Shown here one piece after another: positions 1 to 8,128 of a stretch of 64,000 nt of DNA. The DNA is from JABDJX01 sp039942715 (lineage in GTDB: Bacteria > Pseudomonadota > Alphaproteobacteria > Rhodobacterales > Rhodobacteraceae). Made by a program: the position numbers and the translations under genes. The stretch covers positions 248,001-312,000 of the forward strand of contig JBDVBY010000007.1 in assembly GCA_039942715.1 (NCBI GenBank), given 5' to 3'. Under the pieces are notes generated by a model. That model saw only the letters and a list, made by a program, of their open reading frames with translations, was not told where the DNA came from and did no database searches. Position 1 is the stretch's first letter. Each line of letters opens with the position of its first letter.

Positions 1-495
1 TTTGGCGGAGCTCCGGTGTTGGATCCGGGCGAAACCGCGTCGATTCAGCTGGACGTTGCCGACCCGACCAGCAACCGGTTTTTCTCGTTCCTGTCGATGG
101 TCATTCCGTCAAATGACGTTTTTATCGGAAATGACAATTCGATGGCCTACGAGGTATTCAACGCCATCGGCGAGTTTACAGGTATCGGACCAATTCTTGT
201 CTATTCGGACGAGGCTTGGGATGCAGGTACAGAAGTGAACAATGGGTCTGGCGCGCCATTCAATACAGCGGGCGGATCGCCCATTGAAACAGATGGCGTG
301 GTCGTCGGGGCCGCAGACAATCTGTTCTTCTTGAACGGTCAGAACACCCCGGCAGGTACAACGATTGATCTTTCAGGGCGCACGCTTTTGGCCACGATTG
401 AAATCAGCCAAGTGCCTGTGCCTGCGTCGCTTCCTCTATTGCTCGTGGGTCTTGGCGGAATTGGCCTGATGCGTCGTCGACGCGCACGCGGCTAA
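1..495 (+). CDS. Spondin_N-like secreted protein with VPLPA-CTERM sorting tail (5' end outside window)
   Basis: The reading frame is open from base 1, so the N-terminus lies outside the window. The visible part resembles the Spondin_N domain (segments like FFSFLSMVIPSNDVFIGND and AYEVFNAIGEF). It ends with the tripartite exosortase signal: a VPVPAS motif, a hydrophobic stretch (LPLLLVGLGGIGL) and a terminal arginine cluster (RRRRARG). Such VPLPA/PEP-CTERM tails are known to be recognised by exosortases, so the mature protein is probably exported and processed for the surface or extracellular matrix; this is family inference. No exosortase gene is in the window. About 100 bp separate it from ribB, so it is probably not part of the riboflavin operon. 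Confidence 0.8.
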   Translation, partial: FGGAPVLDPGETASIQLDVADPTSNRFFSFLSMVIPSNDVFIGNDNSMAYEVFNAIGEFTGIGPILVYSDEAWDAGTEVNNGSGAPFNTAGGSPIETDGVVVGAADNLFFLNGQNTPAGTTIDLSGRTLLATIEISQVPVPASLPLLLVGLGGIGLMRRRRARG

Positions 496-593
496 GACAG
501 TTAACGAAACAGTCAGAGGCGACACTGTTGCCTCTGGCCTTCTGAAGCGTCATCCGGTATCGCGGACGCGATGTTTTTGCCCGGATAATTGAT

Positions 594-1718
594 ATGACGT
601 TTGAGACCTCAGGCCCTGTTGAAGAGAACTGGCGCGACGCCATTTCTAGCATCGAAGAGATAATCGAAGATGCGCGCAATGGGCGTATGTTTATCCTTGT
701 CGATCACGAAGATCGCGAGAACGAAGGCGATCTTGTGATCCCGGCCCAGATGGCCACGCCCGAGGCGATCAATTTTATGGCCACGCACGGGCGCGGGCTG
801 ATTTGTTTGACGCTGACTAGTGATCGAGTTGACGCGCTGGGATTGCAATTGATGGCCTCGCAAAACTCGTCTCGCCACGAAACGGCTTTCACGATCTCAA
901 TCGAAGCGCGCGAAGGCGTCACCACCGGCATTTCCGCTCATGACCGCGCGCGTACTGTTGCTGTGGCGATTGACGCGGGCAAAGGGGCGGCCGAGATCGC
1001 GACGCCGGGTCATGTTTTTCCACTGCGTGCTAAAGACGGCGGTGTTTTGGTGCGGGCAGGGCATACCGAAGCGGCTGTAGATGTCTCGCGTCTTGCGGGG
1101 CTGAACCCGTCTGGTGTGATCTGCGAGATCATGAACGATGATGGCTCGATGAGCCGTTTGCCTGATCTTGTGGCTTTTGCTCAAAAACACGCGCTTAAGA
1201 TTGGCACAATCAGCGATCTGATCGCCTATCGCCGCCGCAACGACAACTTGGTTGCTGTCAGCAAAAGCAACAAGGTGATGTCTGAGTTTGGTGGTGAGTG
1301 GGAGATGAAAATCTTCTCTGACACTGCGCATGGTGACGAGCATATCGTCTTGGTCAAAGGTGACATTTCCGGTGATGAGCCTTGCCTCGTGCGCATGCAC
1401 GCGCTTGATCCGATGCTGGACATTGTCGGCCTTGGTCCTGCGGGTCGCGCGTCTGAGTTTGGCGATGCGATGCGTCTTATTGCCGAAGAAGGGCGGGGCG
1501 CATTGGTGTTGCTGCGAGATACAACGATGAAGCTGGTGGCCGATGATACAGCGTCGCCACAAACTCTGCGGCAATACGGTTTGGGCGCGCAAATATTGTC
1601 GTCCCTTGGACTGTCAAAGCTGATCCTGATGACGAATTCGCCTGCGCCAAAGGTTGTCGGCCTTGAAGCCTATGGTCTTGATATTGTTGACACACGCAAA
1701 ATCTCGGAGCTTGGCTGA
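594..1718 (+). CDS. ribB: 3,4-dihydroxy-2-butanone-4-phosphate synthase with degenerate GTP cyclohydrolase II domain
   Basis: Makes 3,4-dihydroxy-2-butanone 4-phosphate from ribulose 5-phosphate for riboflavin synthesis. The N-terminal half (about residues 14-215) carries the RibB signature DHEDRENEGDL and the THGRGLI and GHTEAAVD motifs. The C-terminal half (about 230-374) aligns with GTP cyclohydrolase II in layout, but the zinc-binding cysteine cluster (usual C-x2-GD...RCDC) is missing: the region reads RMHALDPMLDIVG. The second activity is therefore probably lost, a pattern known for several alphaproteobacterial RibBA-like proteins. The stop codon shares its last base with the ribH start, so the two are translationally coupled. 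The 98-bp upstream gap shows no obvious FMN riboswitch. Confidence 0.93.
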   Translation: MTFETSGPVEENWRDAISSIEEIIEDARNGRMFILVDHEDRENEGDLVIPAQMATPEAINFMATHGRGLICLTLTSDRVDALGLQLMASQNSSRHETAFTISIEAREGVTTGISAHDRARTVAVAIDAGKGAAEIATPGHVFPLRAKDGGVLVRAGHTEAAVDVSRLAGLNPSGVICEIMNDDGSMSRLPDLVAFAQKHALKIGTISDLIAYRRRNDNLVAVSKSNKVMSEFGGEWEMKIFSDTAHGDEHIVLVKGDISGDEPCLVRMHALDPMLDIVGLGPAGRASEFGDAMRLIAEEGRGALVLLRDTTMKLVADDTASPQTLRQYGLGAQILSSLGLSKLILMTNSPAPKVVGLEAYGLDIVDTRKISELG

Positions 1719-2218
1719 TGGCCGGTCCTTCACACTATGTTTTGCCGCTTCCGACGTTTGAAAAACCAGTCAAAGTTCTAATCGTTGTCGCGCCCTATTA
1801 TAAAGATATCGCCGACGGCATGGTCAAAGGCGCGATCGCAGAGTTGGAAAAGGCCGGTGCAACCCATGAGGTTGTTGAGGTGCCCGGAGCGTTGGAAGTG
1901 CCAACTGCGATCCGCATCGCTTATGGTCAAGCCGACTTTGACGGCTTCGTCGCAATTGGTTGCGTTATCCGCGGCGAAACCACCCATTATGACACGGTTT
2001 GCAATGATAGCAGTCGCGCGCTGCAGTTGCTCGGTCTGAACGGCGTGTGCATCGGCAATGGCATCTTAACGGTTGAGAATTATGACCAAGCTGCCGTGCG
2101 CGCTGATCCGGATGCGCAAAATAAAGGCGGGGGTGCCGCAGCGGCGGCCTTGCACTTGGTCGCTCTGACGCGCAAGTACGGCGCATCTAGCAAACCAATC
2201 GGATTTACCTCCTCATGA
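1718..2218 (+). CDS. ribH: 6,7-dimethyl-8-ribityllumazine synthase
   Basis: Condenses the RibB product with 5-amino-6-ribitylamino-uracil to give lumazine, the penultimate riboflavin step. The 166-residue protein is of normal family length and shows conserved segments VPGALEVPTAI, GCVIRGETTHYD (with the catalytic His region) and NGILTVEN. The start ATG overlaps the ribB stop by one base, and its own stop overlaps the nusB start by four bases, so ribB, ribH and nusB form one tightly coupled transcript. This gene order is common in alphaproteobacteria. A riboflavin synthase (ribE) and ribD are not in the window. Confidence 0.95.
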   Translation: MAGPSHYVLPLPTFEKPVKVLIVVAPYYKDIADGMVKGAIAELEKAGATHEVVEVPGALEVPTAIRIAYGQADFDGFVAIGCVIRGETTHYDTVCNDSSRALQLLGLNGVCIGNGILTVENYDQAAVRADPDAQNKGGGAAAAALHLVALTRKYGASSKPIGFTSS

Positions 2219-2673
2219 GCGCGCCCACACGGCAGATGAAAAGTGCCGCACGTCTTTATGCTGTTCAGGCGCTGTTTCAGATGGAAGCCGCGGATCAGGA
2301 CGCGCACGAGGTGCAGGCCGAATTTGAAACGCATCGCTTTGGCGCTGAGATCGAAGGCGACGAACTGGCCGAAGGCGACGTTGATCTGTTCCGCAAGCTG
2401 CTGGATGACGCGGTCACTTGGCAGGCCAAAATCGATCAGATGACGGACCGCGCGCTGGATGACGGCTGGCCGATCAAACGCATCGATCCCACTTTGCGCG
2501 CTGTGTTTCGCGCAGCGGGTGCCGAGTTGGTTGCAACCGACACGCCGCCTAAGGTGATCATCAGCGAATATGTAGATGTGGCCAAGGCGTTCTTTCCCGA
2601 CGGAAAAGAAGCGAAGTTCGTCAATGCCGTGCTGGATACTGTTGCGCGAGAAGCCCGCTCAGGTACGCTTTAG
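2215..2673 (+). CDS. nusB: Transcription antitermination factor NusB
   Basis: RNA-binding antitermination factor that acts with NusE (S10) at boxA elements, chiefly in rRNA operons. The 152-residue all-helical protein has the expected N-terminal segment ARLYAVQALFQME and the family C-terminus (VIISEYVDVAKAFFP followed by KFVNAVLDTVAR). It starts at an ATGA overlap with ribH. The stop codon (2671-2673) overlaps the stop of a possible small gene on the other strand. Length and motifs are normal. Confidence 0.95.
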   Translation: MSAPTRQMKSAARLYAVQALFQMEAADQDAHEVQAEFETHRFGAEIEGDELAEGDVDLFRKLLDDAVTWQAKIDQMTDRALDDGWPIKRIDPTLRAVFRAAGAELVATDTPPKVIISEYVDVAKAFFPDGKEAKFVNAVLDTVAREARSGTL

Positions 2674-2879
2674 ACTTTAAGCGCTCTGGAACACACGCGG
2701 CGCCCGTGGCGCTGGTCAATCATCGCCGCCAGATCCTGACGAAACACAGACATCAATTCATCGCGCTTGTGTGACGTTCTCTGGATTGGCTCGGGGCGTT
2801 TGCCCCGAATGCGCAGCGCTGGCACCGCAATTCTAATTGGAGGAAATCCTCCGATGGTCTTCAGGTAGTGCGTTTTCAT
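2670..2879 (-). CDS. Possible small basic protein, function unknown
   Basis: A 69-codon frame that runs convergently into nusB, the two stop codons overlapping. The ATG at 2879 is preceded by a G-rich run about ten bases upstream that could act as a ribosome binding site; a longer version starting at 2936 is possible. The product is strongly basic (many Arg/Lys/His) with no recognised domain, signal peptide or membrane segment. It could be a spurious frame. Support is limited to position and the plausible start. Confidence 0.3.
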   Translation of the reverse strand: MKTHYLKTIGGFPPIRIAVPALRIRGKRPEPIQRTSHKRDELMSVFRQDLAAMIDQRHGRRVCSRALKV

Positions 2880-3306
2880 GTGACAAGCCCCCCAAGTCTT
2901 TTCGTCGACCCGTACAAAGACGAGTCTCGCTATCAATACTTGCGGGAAAGCTGCCTCGGATTTCCCCCTCTGGTCTGAGTGGAACAGTCGATATTGATTT
3001 AAGTATATGAAAATGAACAGGAAAATATCTATGCGTGCAAAAGGAGGTAGTTTTCGACGCTACGTCCTGAGTGCTTAGGCTGAGACAAGCAATCGTCCTT
3101 TTGTTTCCAAATTGCGGATAGTGCCGAATGAAACAAAGGATTATTCGCAATTCTCTTTCGAAAAACATGAGAGTTCGCGGCTCTTTGCCCAAGAAACATG
3201 TTGATAACTTCTCGCGAACGCTTTCCAGCATCCAAGCGCTAATATATAGTGTTCAAACGCAAACATACCCCATCATATGGTTAATGCATTGCCCAAAGAT
3301 ATCGCC
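2880..3306. other. Intergenic region upstream of recJ
   Basis: About 430 bases with lower GC than the neighbours. Frames across it (for example a leftward one ending at 2833) have unnatural composition and no start signals. It presumably carries the recJ promoter. I see no RNA gene, repeat or clear terminator here. Confidence 0.5.
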
Positions 3307-5055
3307 ATGTCCGCCTTTTTAGACGTCGAAGAGTCGCTTCTTGGCCGCCGTTGGGTTGGACCTTCGGGGGATGAGCTACGCTTGGCTGAAGCGATGGAGC
3401 AAGAGACGAATTTACCGTTGCCGGTGTCTAAAGTGTTGGTATCGCGTGGCGTTGTCCCGAGTGAGGCGACTGCTTTTCTGGCCCCCAAACTGCGTGATCT
3501 GATGCCCGATCCGATGACACTGCGCGATATGGGCGTGGCGGCAGATCGGCTTCTTGCAGCATTAAAAGCCCGCGAGAAAATCGCCATTTTTGCTGACTAT
3601 GACGTGGATGGTGGGACGTCGGCTGCGCTCTTGCTCGATTGGCTGCGCCAGCTTGGGCACGATGCGACGCTTTATGTGCCTGACCGGATTGACGAGGGCT
3701 ACGGCCCGAACCCCGTCGCGATGGCTGACCTGACCTCAACTCACGATCTGATCATCTGTGTCGATTGCGGCACGCTATCGTTTGAGGCGATTGCAGCGGC
3801 CAAAGATGCAGACGTGGTCATCATTGATCATCACCTGGCCGGAGAAACGCTGCCTGACGCTGTGGCGGTTGTGAACCCAAATCGGCAAGACGAAAGCGGT
3901 GATCTGGCCCATCTTTGCGCCGCTGCCGTTGTCTTTTTGGTGCTGGTCGAGGCGAACCGCCGCATGACCAAAGACGGAGATAAAGGCCCCGATTTGATGC
4001 GGTTCCTTGATCTGGTCGCTCTGGCGACGGTTGCTGATGTCGCGCCGCTTACAGGTTTAAACCGTGCGCTGGTCGTTCAGGGGCTCAAGATCATGGCTGA
4101 TCGCGCGCGCCCCGGTCTTGCCGCTTTGGCTGATGTGGCCGGGCTGAATACCGCACCAACGTCGTATCATCTGGGATATGTTCTGGGCCCACGCGTCAAC
4201 GCTGGCGGTCGCGTTGGCAAAGCTGATTTGGGCGCGCGTTGTTTGTCGTCGCAAGACCCGGACGAGGCGCAAGCCATGGCAGAGCGTTTGGATCAGCTCA
4301 ACACTGAGCGTCGTGAGATCGAAAACGCCGTACGCGATGCCGCTCTTGCGCAAGCCGAGGAGCGCGGCATGGATGGCGCGCTTGTGTGGGCCGCCGGGGA
4401 AGGCTGGCATCCCGGTGTTGTCGGCATTGTTGCAGCGCGCTTAAAAGAGGCAACAGGGCGTCCTGCAGTTGTTATTGGGTTGGACGGCGACGAGGGCAAG
4501 GGATCGGCGCGCTCGGTAAAAGGCGTTGATTTGGGCCACGCTGTGCAGCGCTTGGCCTCGGAAGATTTGCTGATCAAGGGCGGCGGGCACAAGATGGCGG
4601 CGGGCCTAAGCGTGGAGCGCGCAAAGCTTGAGCCTGCAATGGCGCGCTTGGAAGAACTGTTGGCAAAAGCCGGGGCGGGGCAGACGCTTGCGCGTGACAA
4701 ACGGATTGACGCTGCGTTGATGCCAGGCGCTGCCACAATAGAGCTGATCGAACAGATCGAAGCTGCAGGCCCCTTTGGTCAAAGCGCGCCTGCACCGCGC
4801 TTTGCCTTTCCCGACGTGGTGATTCTGCACACGAAACGCGTCGGAACTGGCCACCTGAAAATCAGTTTTGGTGATGGGTTAGGCGCGCGCCTAGACGCAA
4901 TTGCCTTTGGCGCCTTTGATGGCCCGCTGGGACCGGCTCTGTCGTCGCATGGTGGTGCGCGCTTCCATCTGGTCGGACGCCTTGAAGTTAGCCAATGGGG
5001 CGGACGCAAGCGTGTAGAATTGCGTTTGGAAGACGCAGCCAAGGCTTTGGTCTAA
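3307..5055 (+). CDS. recJ: Single-stranded-DNA-specific 5'-3' exonuclease RecJ
   Basis: DHH-family exonuclease that degrades single-stranded DNA 5' to 3' in recombination and mismatch repair. Visible motifs in order: ADYDVDG (motif I), VDCG, IIDHHLA (the DHH motif), GPRVNAGGRVG, then the DHHA1 signature GGGHKMAAG. The C-terminal part is the OB-fold domain. Starting at ATG 3307 (MSAFLDVEESLLGRRW) gives 582 residues, the usual RecJ length; an in-frame start at 3277 would add ten atypical residues. It is monocistronic here and lies just upstream of the tRNA-Glu that serves as island integration site. Confidence 0.95.
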   Translation: MSAFLDVEESLLGRRWVGPSGDELRLAEAMEQETNLPLPVSKVLVSRGVVPSEATAFLAPKLRDLMPDPMTLRDMGVAADRLLAALKAREKIAIFADYDVDGGTSAALLLDWLRQLGHDATLYVPDRIDEGYGPNPVAMADLTSTHDLIICVDCGTLSFEAIAAAKDADVVIIDHHLAGETLPDAVAVVNPNRQDESGDLAHLCAAAVVFLVLVEANRRMTKDGDKGPDLMRFLDLVALATVADVAPLTGLNRALVVQGLKIMADRARPGLAALADVAGLNTAPTSYHLGYVLGPRVNAGGRVGKADLGARCLSSQDPDEAQAMAERLDQLNTERREIENAVRDAALAQAEERGMDGALVWAAGEGWHPGVVGIVAARLKEATGRPAVVIGLDGDEGKGSARSVKGVDLGHAVQRLASEDLLIKGGGHKMAAGLSVERAKLEPAMARLEELLAKAGAGQTLARDKRIDAALMPGAATIELIEQIEAAGPFGQSAPAPRFAFPDVVILHTKRVGTGHLKISFGDGLGARLDAIAFGAFDGPLGPALSSHGGARFHLVGRLEVSQWGGRKRVELRLEDAAKALV

Positions 5056-5144
5056 CATTTCTTACAAACCTGCCTTTGAAGCCAAAAAAGCAAAAATTTT
5101 TACTTGCCCTTGGCCTAGAGTTTCCCTAGACAGCGCGTCAGCGT

Positions 5145-5219
5145 GGCCCGTTCGTCTATCGGTTAGGACGCCAGGTTTTCAACCTGGAAAGAGGGGTTCG
5201 ATTCCCCTACGGGCTGCCA
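5145..5219 (+). tRNA. tRNA-Glu (anticodon TTC)
   Basis: A cloverleaf can be folded: acceptor arm 5145-5151 with 5209-5215 (first pair G-U), anticodon stem CCAGG/CCTGG at 5171-5175 and 5183-5187, a seven-base loop TTTTCAA with anticodon TTC at 5178-5180, a T-arm with the GGTTCGATTCC core, discriminator G and an encoded CCA (5217-5219). The final 16 bases (5204-5219) recur at 38358-38373, showing that this tRNA is the attachment site of the adjacent integrase. The tRNA remains intact after insertion. Confidence 0.97.
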
Positions 5220-6389
5220 TGCTAAATTTTTATCCTTTTTTTCCAACGGCTTATAGATTGAGTTTGTCCCACCTAGGTCCGTGTGATGCGTGAGTGGGAC
5301 ACTATCGGCAATATTTTCTCCCGCCACCATCTTGTTTAAGGCGCGCTGAGCGCGAGTGCGTTGGCTTGCTCCTTTTGTGTAGCGAGTGACTTCCTTTGAC
5401 GTTTGATGGCCTGTAATCGCCATAATCTCAAACTCGCTACACCCCAGTTCCGCGAGACGCTTTGCTGCCGCCTTGCGCAATCCGTGAACGCTGCAATGAA
5501 ACAAACCAGCCTCATCGCACCACTTTCTGAATCTATTGCCGAACCCTGCACTTGAAAATGATTTCCCATGAACCGTAGTCAAAAAAGTCTCGCCCTCAGC
5601 GTCTGTTGCGTTGATGATTTCTTCAAGCTGCGGGATGATTGGAATTTCTAGTGTTACAGGGTTTCGAAGACTGCCTTTTTGCTGTGTGAACACGAGCCAT
5701 GACACGCCATCTCCGTCGCGGCGAATGCTCTTCCAGCCAAATTCCACTAAGTCAGAGCGACGTTGCCCAGTGAAAAGAGCGAGTGCAAGGGCAAGGCGAG
5801 CCATACTGCCCACTGGATGCCTTTTTTCGAACGTTGCAATCTCAGCAAGTGTCCATGAATGGTAACCCTCGGCTGAAGTTGAGAGATAATCGACTCGCTC
5901 TGCTGGATTGTCGTCGTGGTATCCATAGCGGACAGCAAACTTGAATAGTTGCCGAAGAGTTTTTACCATCGTATTCGCGGCTGCGGGCGTCTGCATGATA
6001 GCGTCCCTTCGATCAATAATATGTCTTGGGAGCATCATAGAAAACGGCTTCAATCCATCGCTCGTATTTTCGCAAAAGCGCTCCAGAACCCTTCGGCGAG
6101 TGTTGCGTGTAGTGGATGCGAGTTGCAGAAACATTGGTGACTCGAAGTATCGACAGCAAAGCCACTTGAGAGAGCCTATGTTCCCGCCAATGCCTGTTCC
6201 TTTGCAAGGAATCGCCTGCTTCTCTTTGCCATGATTGGCATGAGCCAACTTATAGTCTTCATGAAACTCAGGCGAGCCAATAGGTCCTCTCAGCCGCACT
6301 TTAGTGCGTCCCGACCGCCGGTAATAGATCCGGACATTGCCGTGACGGTCAGTGTCTTCTACCACGTATTTCAATCGTATTGTCGTCAT
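5163..6389 (-). CDS. Tyrosine recombinase / site-specific integrase
   Basis: Catalyses insertion of the island at tRNA-Glu. The 408-residue protein has a phage-integrase layout: N-terminal DNA-binding part, SAM-like core-binding region, then the catalytic domain with the Arg of FTGQRRSDL, the HGLRK box, the GHQ motif and the nucleophile in TRYTKG. ATG 6389 (MTTIRLKYVVEDTDRHG) is preferred; frames further upstream overlap the excisionase gene. The last residues (WQPVGESNPSFQVENLAS) are read antisense through the att core and tRNA, so the stop codon lies inside the tRNA gene. It overlaps the upstream excisionase-like gene by 41 bases, suggesting coupled expression. Confidence 0.93.
   Translation of the reverse strand: MTTIRLKYVVEDTDRHGNVRIYYRRSGRTKVRLRGPIGSPEFHEDYKLAHANHGKEKQAIPCKGTGIGGNIGSLKWLCCRYFESPMFLQLASTTRNTRRRVLERFCENTSDGLKPFSMMLPRHIIDRRDAIMQTPAAANTMVKTLRQLFKFAVRYGYHDDNPAERVDYLSTSAEGYHSWTLAEIATFEKRHPVGSMARLALALALFTGQRRSDLVEFGWKSIRRDGDGVSWLVFTQQKGSLRNPVTLEIPIIPQLEEIINATDAEGETFLTTVHGKSFSSAGFGNRFRKWCDEAGLFHCSVHGLRKAAAKRLAELGCSEFEIMAITGHQTSKEVTRYTKGASQRTRAQRALNKMVAGENIADSVPLTHHTDLGGTNSIYKPLEKKDKNLAWQPVGESNPSFQVENLAS
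5204..5219 (+). repeat. attL: 16-bp attachment repeat (3' end of tRNA-Glu)
   Basis: CCCCTACGGGCTGCCA, identical to 38358-38373. It covers the distal T-arm, the 3' acceptor strand and CCA of the tRNA. An exact 16-bp match with the same orientation, placed precisely at an integrase-adjacent tRNA end, is very unlikely to be chance. Confidence 0.88.
5266..5300. repeat. Inverted pair GTCCCACC / GTGGGAC, candidate integrase arm sites (left)
   Basis: GTCCCACC at 5266-5273 faces GTGGGAC at 5294-5300 with about 20 bases between. The same octamer pair, in opposite order, occurs just inside the other island end (38263-38320). Matching short motifs at both ends of a tyrosine-recombinase element are what integrase arm-type sites look like, but binding is inferred. 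The left pair lies within the 3' coding part of the integrase gene. Confidence 0.5.
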
Positions 6390-6639
6390 CAGCGTCCCAC
6401 GGATTTGAATCAGCATGCGCATTTTCGTCCAATCGGTCAAACGCTGCGTCGAGCGCGTTTTTGTCCCAAATGCGCCGCCCGTCGACTTTTTTCGGAGCGG
6501 GCATTCTACCATCCAACACCATGGCGTTGAATTTTGACGCGCCAACTCCGATGTAGCCCGCCGCCTGAACACGACTAAGGCCTCTCCGTTGCGGTAACGG
6601 ACAGCTCGCATTCTCAATAGGTCGGGCAAGTTCGATCAT
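6349..6639 (-). CDS. Excisionase/AlpA-like helix-turn-helix protein
   Basis: A 96-residue protein with a winged-helix DNA-binding signature: GLSRVQAAGYIGVGASKF, then the DGRMPAPKKVDGRRIWDK segment typical of AlpA/Xis-type regulators. Such proteins bind att-site DNA and favour excision, or regulate the integrase. It lies immediately upstream of and overlaps the integrase start. The acidic C-terminal tail is unremarkable. The function as recombination directionality factor is inferred from fold and position. Confidence 0.8.
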   Translation of the reverse strand: MIELARPIENASCPLPQRRGLSRVQAAGYIGVGASKFNAMVLDGRMPAPKKVDGRRIWDKNALDAAFDRLDENAHADSNPWDADDDNTIEIRGRRH

Positions 6640-6642
6640 TGG

Positions 6643-6942
6643 CTAGCAGGCCAAGTCTCTATATTCGAAAATGGTTTCCTCGACCTGATTAACAATGCCT
6701 CGTAAGTTGACAATCATCTCTTCCACAAACTCTTTACTTTCTCTTCGGTCATCAATCTGGGAAATGAAGTCTCGACCAACGCCGATACTATCCAAACTTA
6801 TCCTAAAGTGCGCATCAAATCGACCTTCTTGAGATAGCCAACGTCGTACACTGATGTCGCTCAACTCGATTTCTAGCCTATCGAGTTCCCTTGACCAGGC
6901 ATCGATTTCTGCTTGCGTGAATGTAGCGTGTAATAGGCTCAT
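6643..6942 (-). CDS. Hypothetical protein of island backbone
   Basis: A 99-residue protein, mostly helical and charged, without recognised domain, signal peptide or membrane segment. Its start overlaps the stop of the upstream MerR-like gene by four bases and it ends three bases before the excisionase-like gene, so it belongs to the same leftward operon. Position suggests a part in regulation or maintenance of the island, but nothing in the sequence identifies a function. Confidence 0.65.
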   Translation of the reverse strand: MSLLHATFTQAEIDAWSRELDRLEIELSDISVRRWLSQEGRFDAHFRISLDSIGVGRDFISQIDDRRESKEFVEEMIVNLRGIVNQVEETIFEYRDLAC

Positions 6943-7481
6943 TGCTTTCCTCCAGATTTGAGTTGTTTGAGGTCTACGAGTGCATCAAAGACGGGCTTGG
7001 CTACCTGATTTACAGGTACAACAATCGCTATGTTTGGCCCTTCTGGTACATGTGGCTTCTCATGCAAGAAAGCTTCTGACCATGCGAGAGGCAGGTGCGT
7101 TCCGTCAAAAGACCACGCAACCGTTACAAAGCGCTTTTTGCCCGACTTAATGGCGACAATTGCGTGGTCGAATGCAAAAGGATCCAAGTCAGTGCGAGTT
7201 GAGCCTGATGTTGGGCGGAGCCAATAGTTCATTGTCTCTATGTAGGCCCATGGTAGTCCCGCAAGGTTCATAGCAAGAGCAACGCAGGCGGCTGCTACAT
7301 CCTCATCCGAAAACAAGTGCTCACCGGGTGCACTTGCGTGATTTGCCCGAATAAGGCCTTTGTCGCGTAGATTGCGGCCGCGTACGTGAATCAGTTTTTC
7401 CAGCTCCAAACCAGATTCGCTTCGCACGGCCGGGTGAGCAATTGCAAAAGCTTTGGTTAACTGTCTAAGTGTGTATGTCAA
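6939..7481 (-). CDS. MerR-like regulator of the island backbone (tentative)
   Basis: The N-terminal 90 residues look like a MerR-type winged helix: TYTLRQLTKAFAI, GRNLRDKGLIR, then HLFSDEDVAAACVALAM. The remainder (about 90 residues) is of unknown type. I choose the TTG at 7481 because AAGGAAAG lies five to eight bases upstream; an ATG at 7514 is in frame but lacks a ribosome binding site. It is the first gene of a leftward operon with the hypothetical, excisionase-like and integrase genes. A palindrome directly upstream (7520-7537) could be its operator. The regulatory role is inferred. Confidence 0.6.
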   Translation of the reverse strand: MTYTLRQLTKAFAIAHPAVRSESGLELEKLIHVRGRNLRDKGLIRANHASAPGEHLFSDEDVAAACVALAMNLAGLPWAYIETMNYWLRPTSGSTRTDLDPFAFDHAIVAIKSGKKRFVTVAWSFDGTHLPLAWSEAFLHEKPHVPEGPNIAIVVPVNQVAKPVFDALVDLKQLKSGGKQ

Positions 7482-7519
7482 TTTACTTTCCTTAGGTTGG
7501 CGGCATGATTGCATAGCGG

Positions 7520-7537
7520 CATAGCTACTATGCTATG
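7520..7537. promoter_or_regulatory. Palindrome CATAGC-N6-GCTATG, candidate operator
   Basis: A perfect inverted repeat (CATAGC TACTAT GCTATG) about 40 bases upstream of the MerR-like gene, with an extra direct copy of GCATAGC at 7511-7517. Position and symmetry suit an operator for autoregulation of the integrase operon. No binding evidence. Confidence 0.5.
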
Positions 7538-8128
7538 GTTAATTTTTGGTTGCCGAACTGAAAATTCTTTGAGGAAAGGATTTGTATGTAGCGGACCGAG
7601 GCATGGCTTAATACATCCCTGATCCGCCACACGGACGTTAGACAGTGATCTTTTTGAAGTAGAATTAAGTTGAGCCGTGTTTGCAAACTTCTGGTTTTTT
7701 CCCCGAGGGGCGGAAGGCGATGCAGAAGGCGAGCATAGCGTTGTGGCTAAGCCGTTGATGGATATTGCGAAGCCACGGACCAGGAACCCTTAAACGCGAT
7801 ACGACAAGGCGACATACTGTAAGTCAGACCTTTAAGTGAAATGTTTGGGCAGTGATTTTGTCCGCGCTGCCGTTATCGGGTAAGACCACGTTGCGGGGCC
7901 CACCAATGTTGGATTTTGAAACGCTGATTGCAAGTTGGTTAGTCCCTGTGAATGTTCGGAGCGGGCCGGAAGCAGACTCCGTTACTTTGGGCGGGAAGCA
8001 GACATTCACTGCGGGCGCGAAGGTGCACTTCGCCATTGGTGAACTCGGACTGCTTCAGTTTGGATTCAAATACAGTGTTGCCCAAGTTCTTATATTGGAG
8101 CTCTTATGGGGTGATCCCTTAGCGCGTT
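7538..8128. other. Non-coding junction between island backbone and cargo
   Basis: About 590 bases without a credible gene. Frames here lack start signals and are compositionally odd. It contains a degenerate copy of a dispersed repeat (7891-8034). It separates the integrase operon from the leftward metabolic operon ending at 8129. Confidence 0.55.
7891..8034. repeat. Dispersed repeat, copy 1
   Basis: TTGCGGGGCCC at 7891-7901 and, further on, GCAGACATTCACTGCGGG near 7997-8014. The same two elements recur at 20551-20647 in the same order, and GACATTC cores with similar flanks appear reverse-complemented at 35313-35345 and 35461-35484. All four lie between cargo blocks. Confidence 0.5.

Noticed and set aside
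496..593. FMN riboswitch upstream of ribB
   Set aside because: The gap is only 98 bases and shows none of the conserved RFN helices I could recognise.
897..1592. Long antisense frame inside ribB
   Set aside because: Shadow of the ribB coding frame; no start signal or domain.
2833..3231. Leftward 132-codon frame upstream of recJ
   Set aside because: Amino-acid composition is unnatural, there is no ribosome binding site or domain, and it overlaps a better small-gene candidate.
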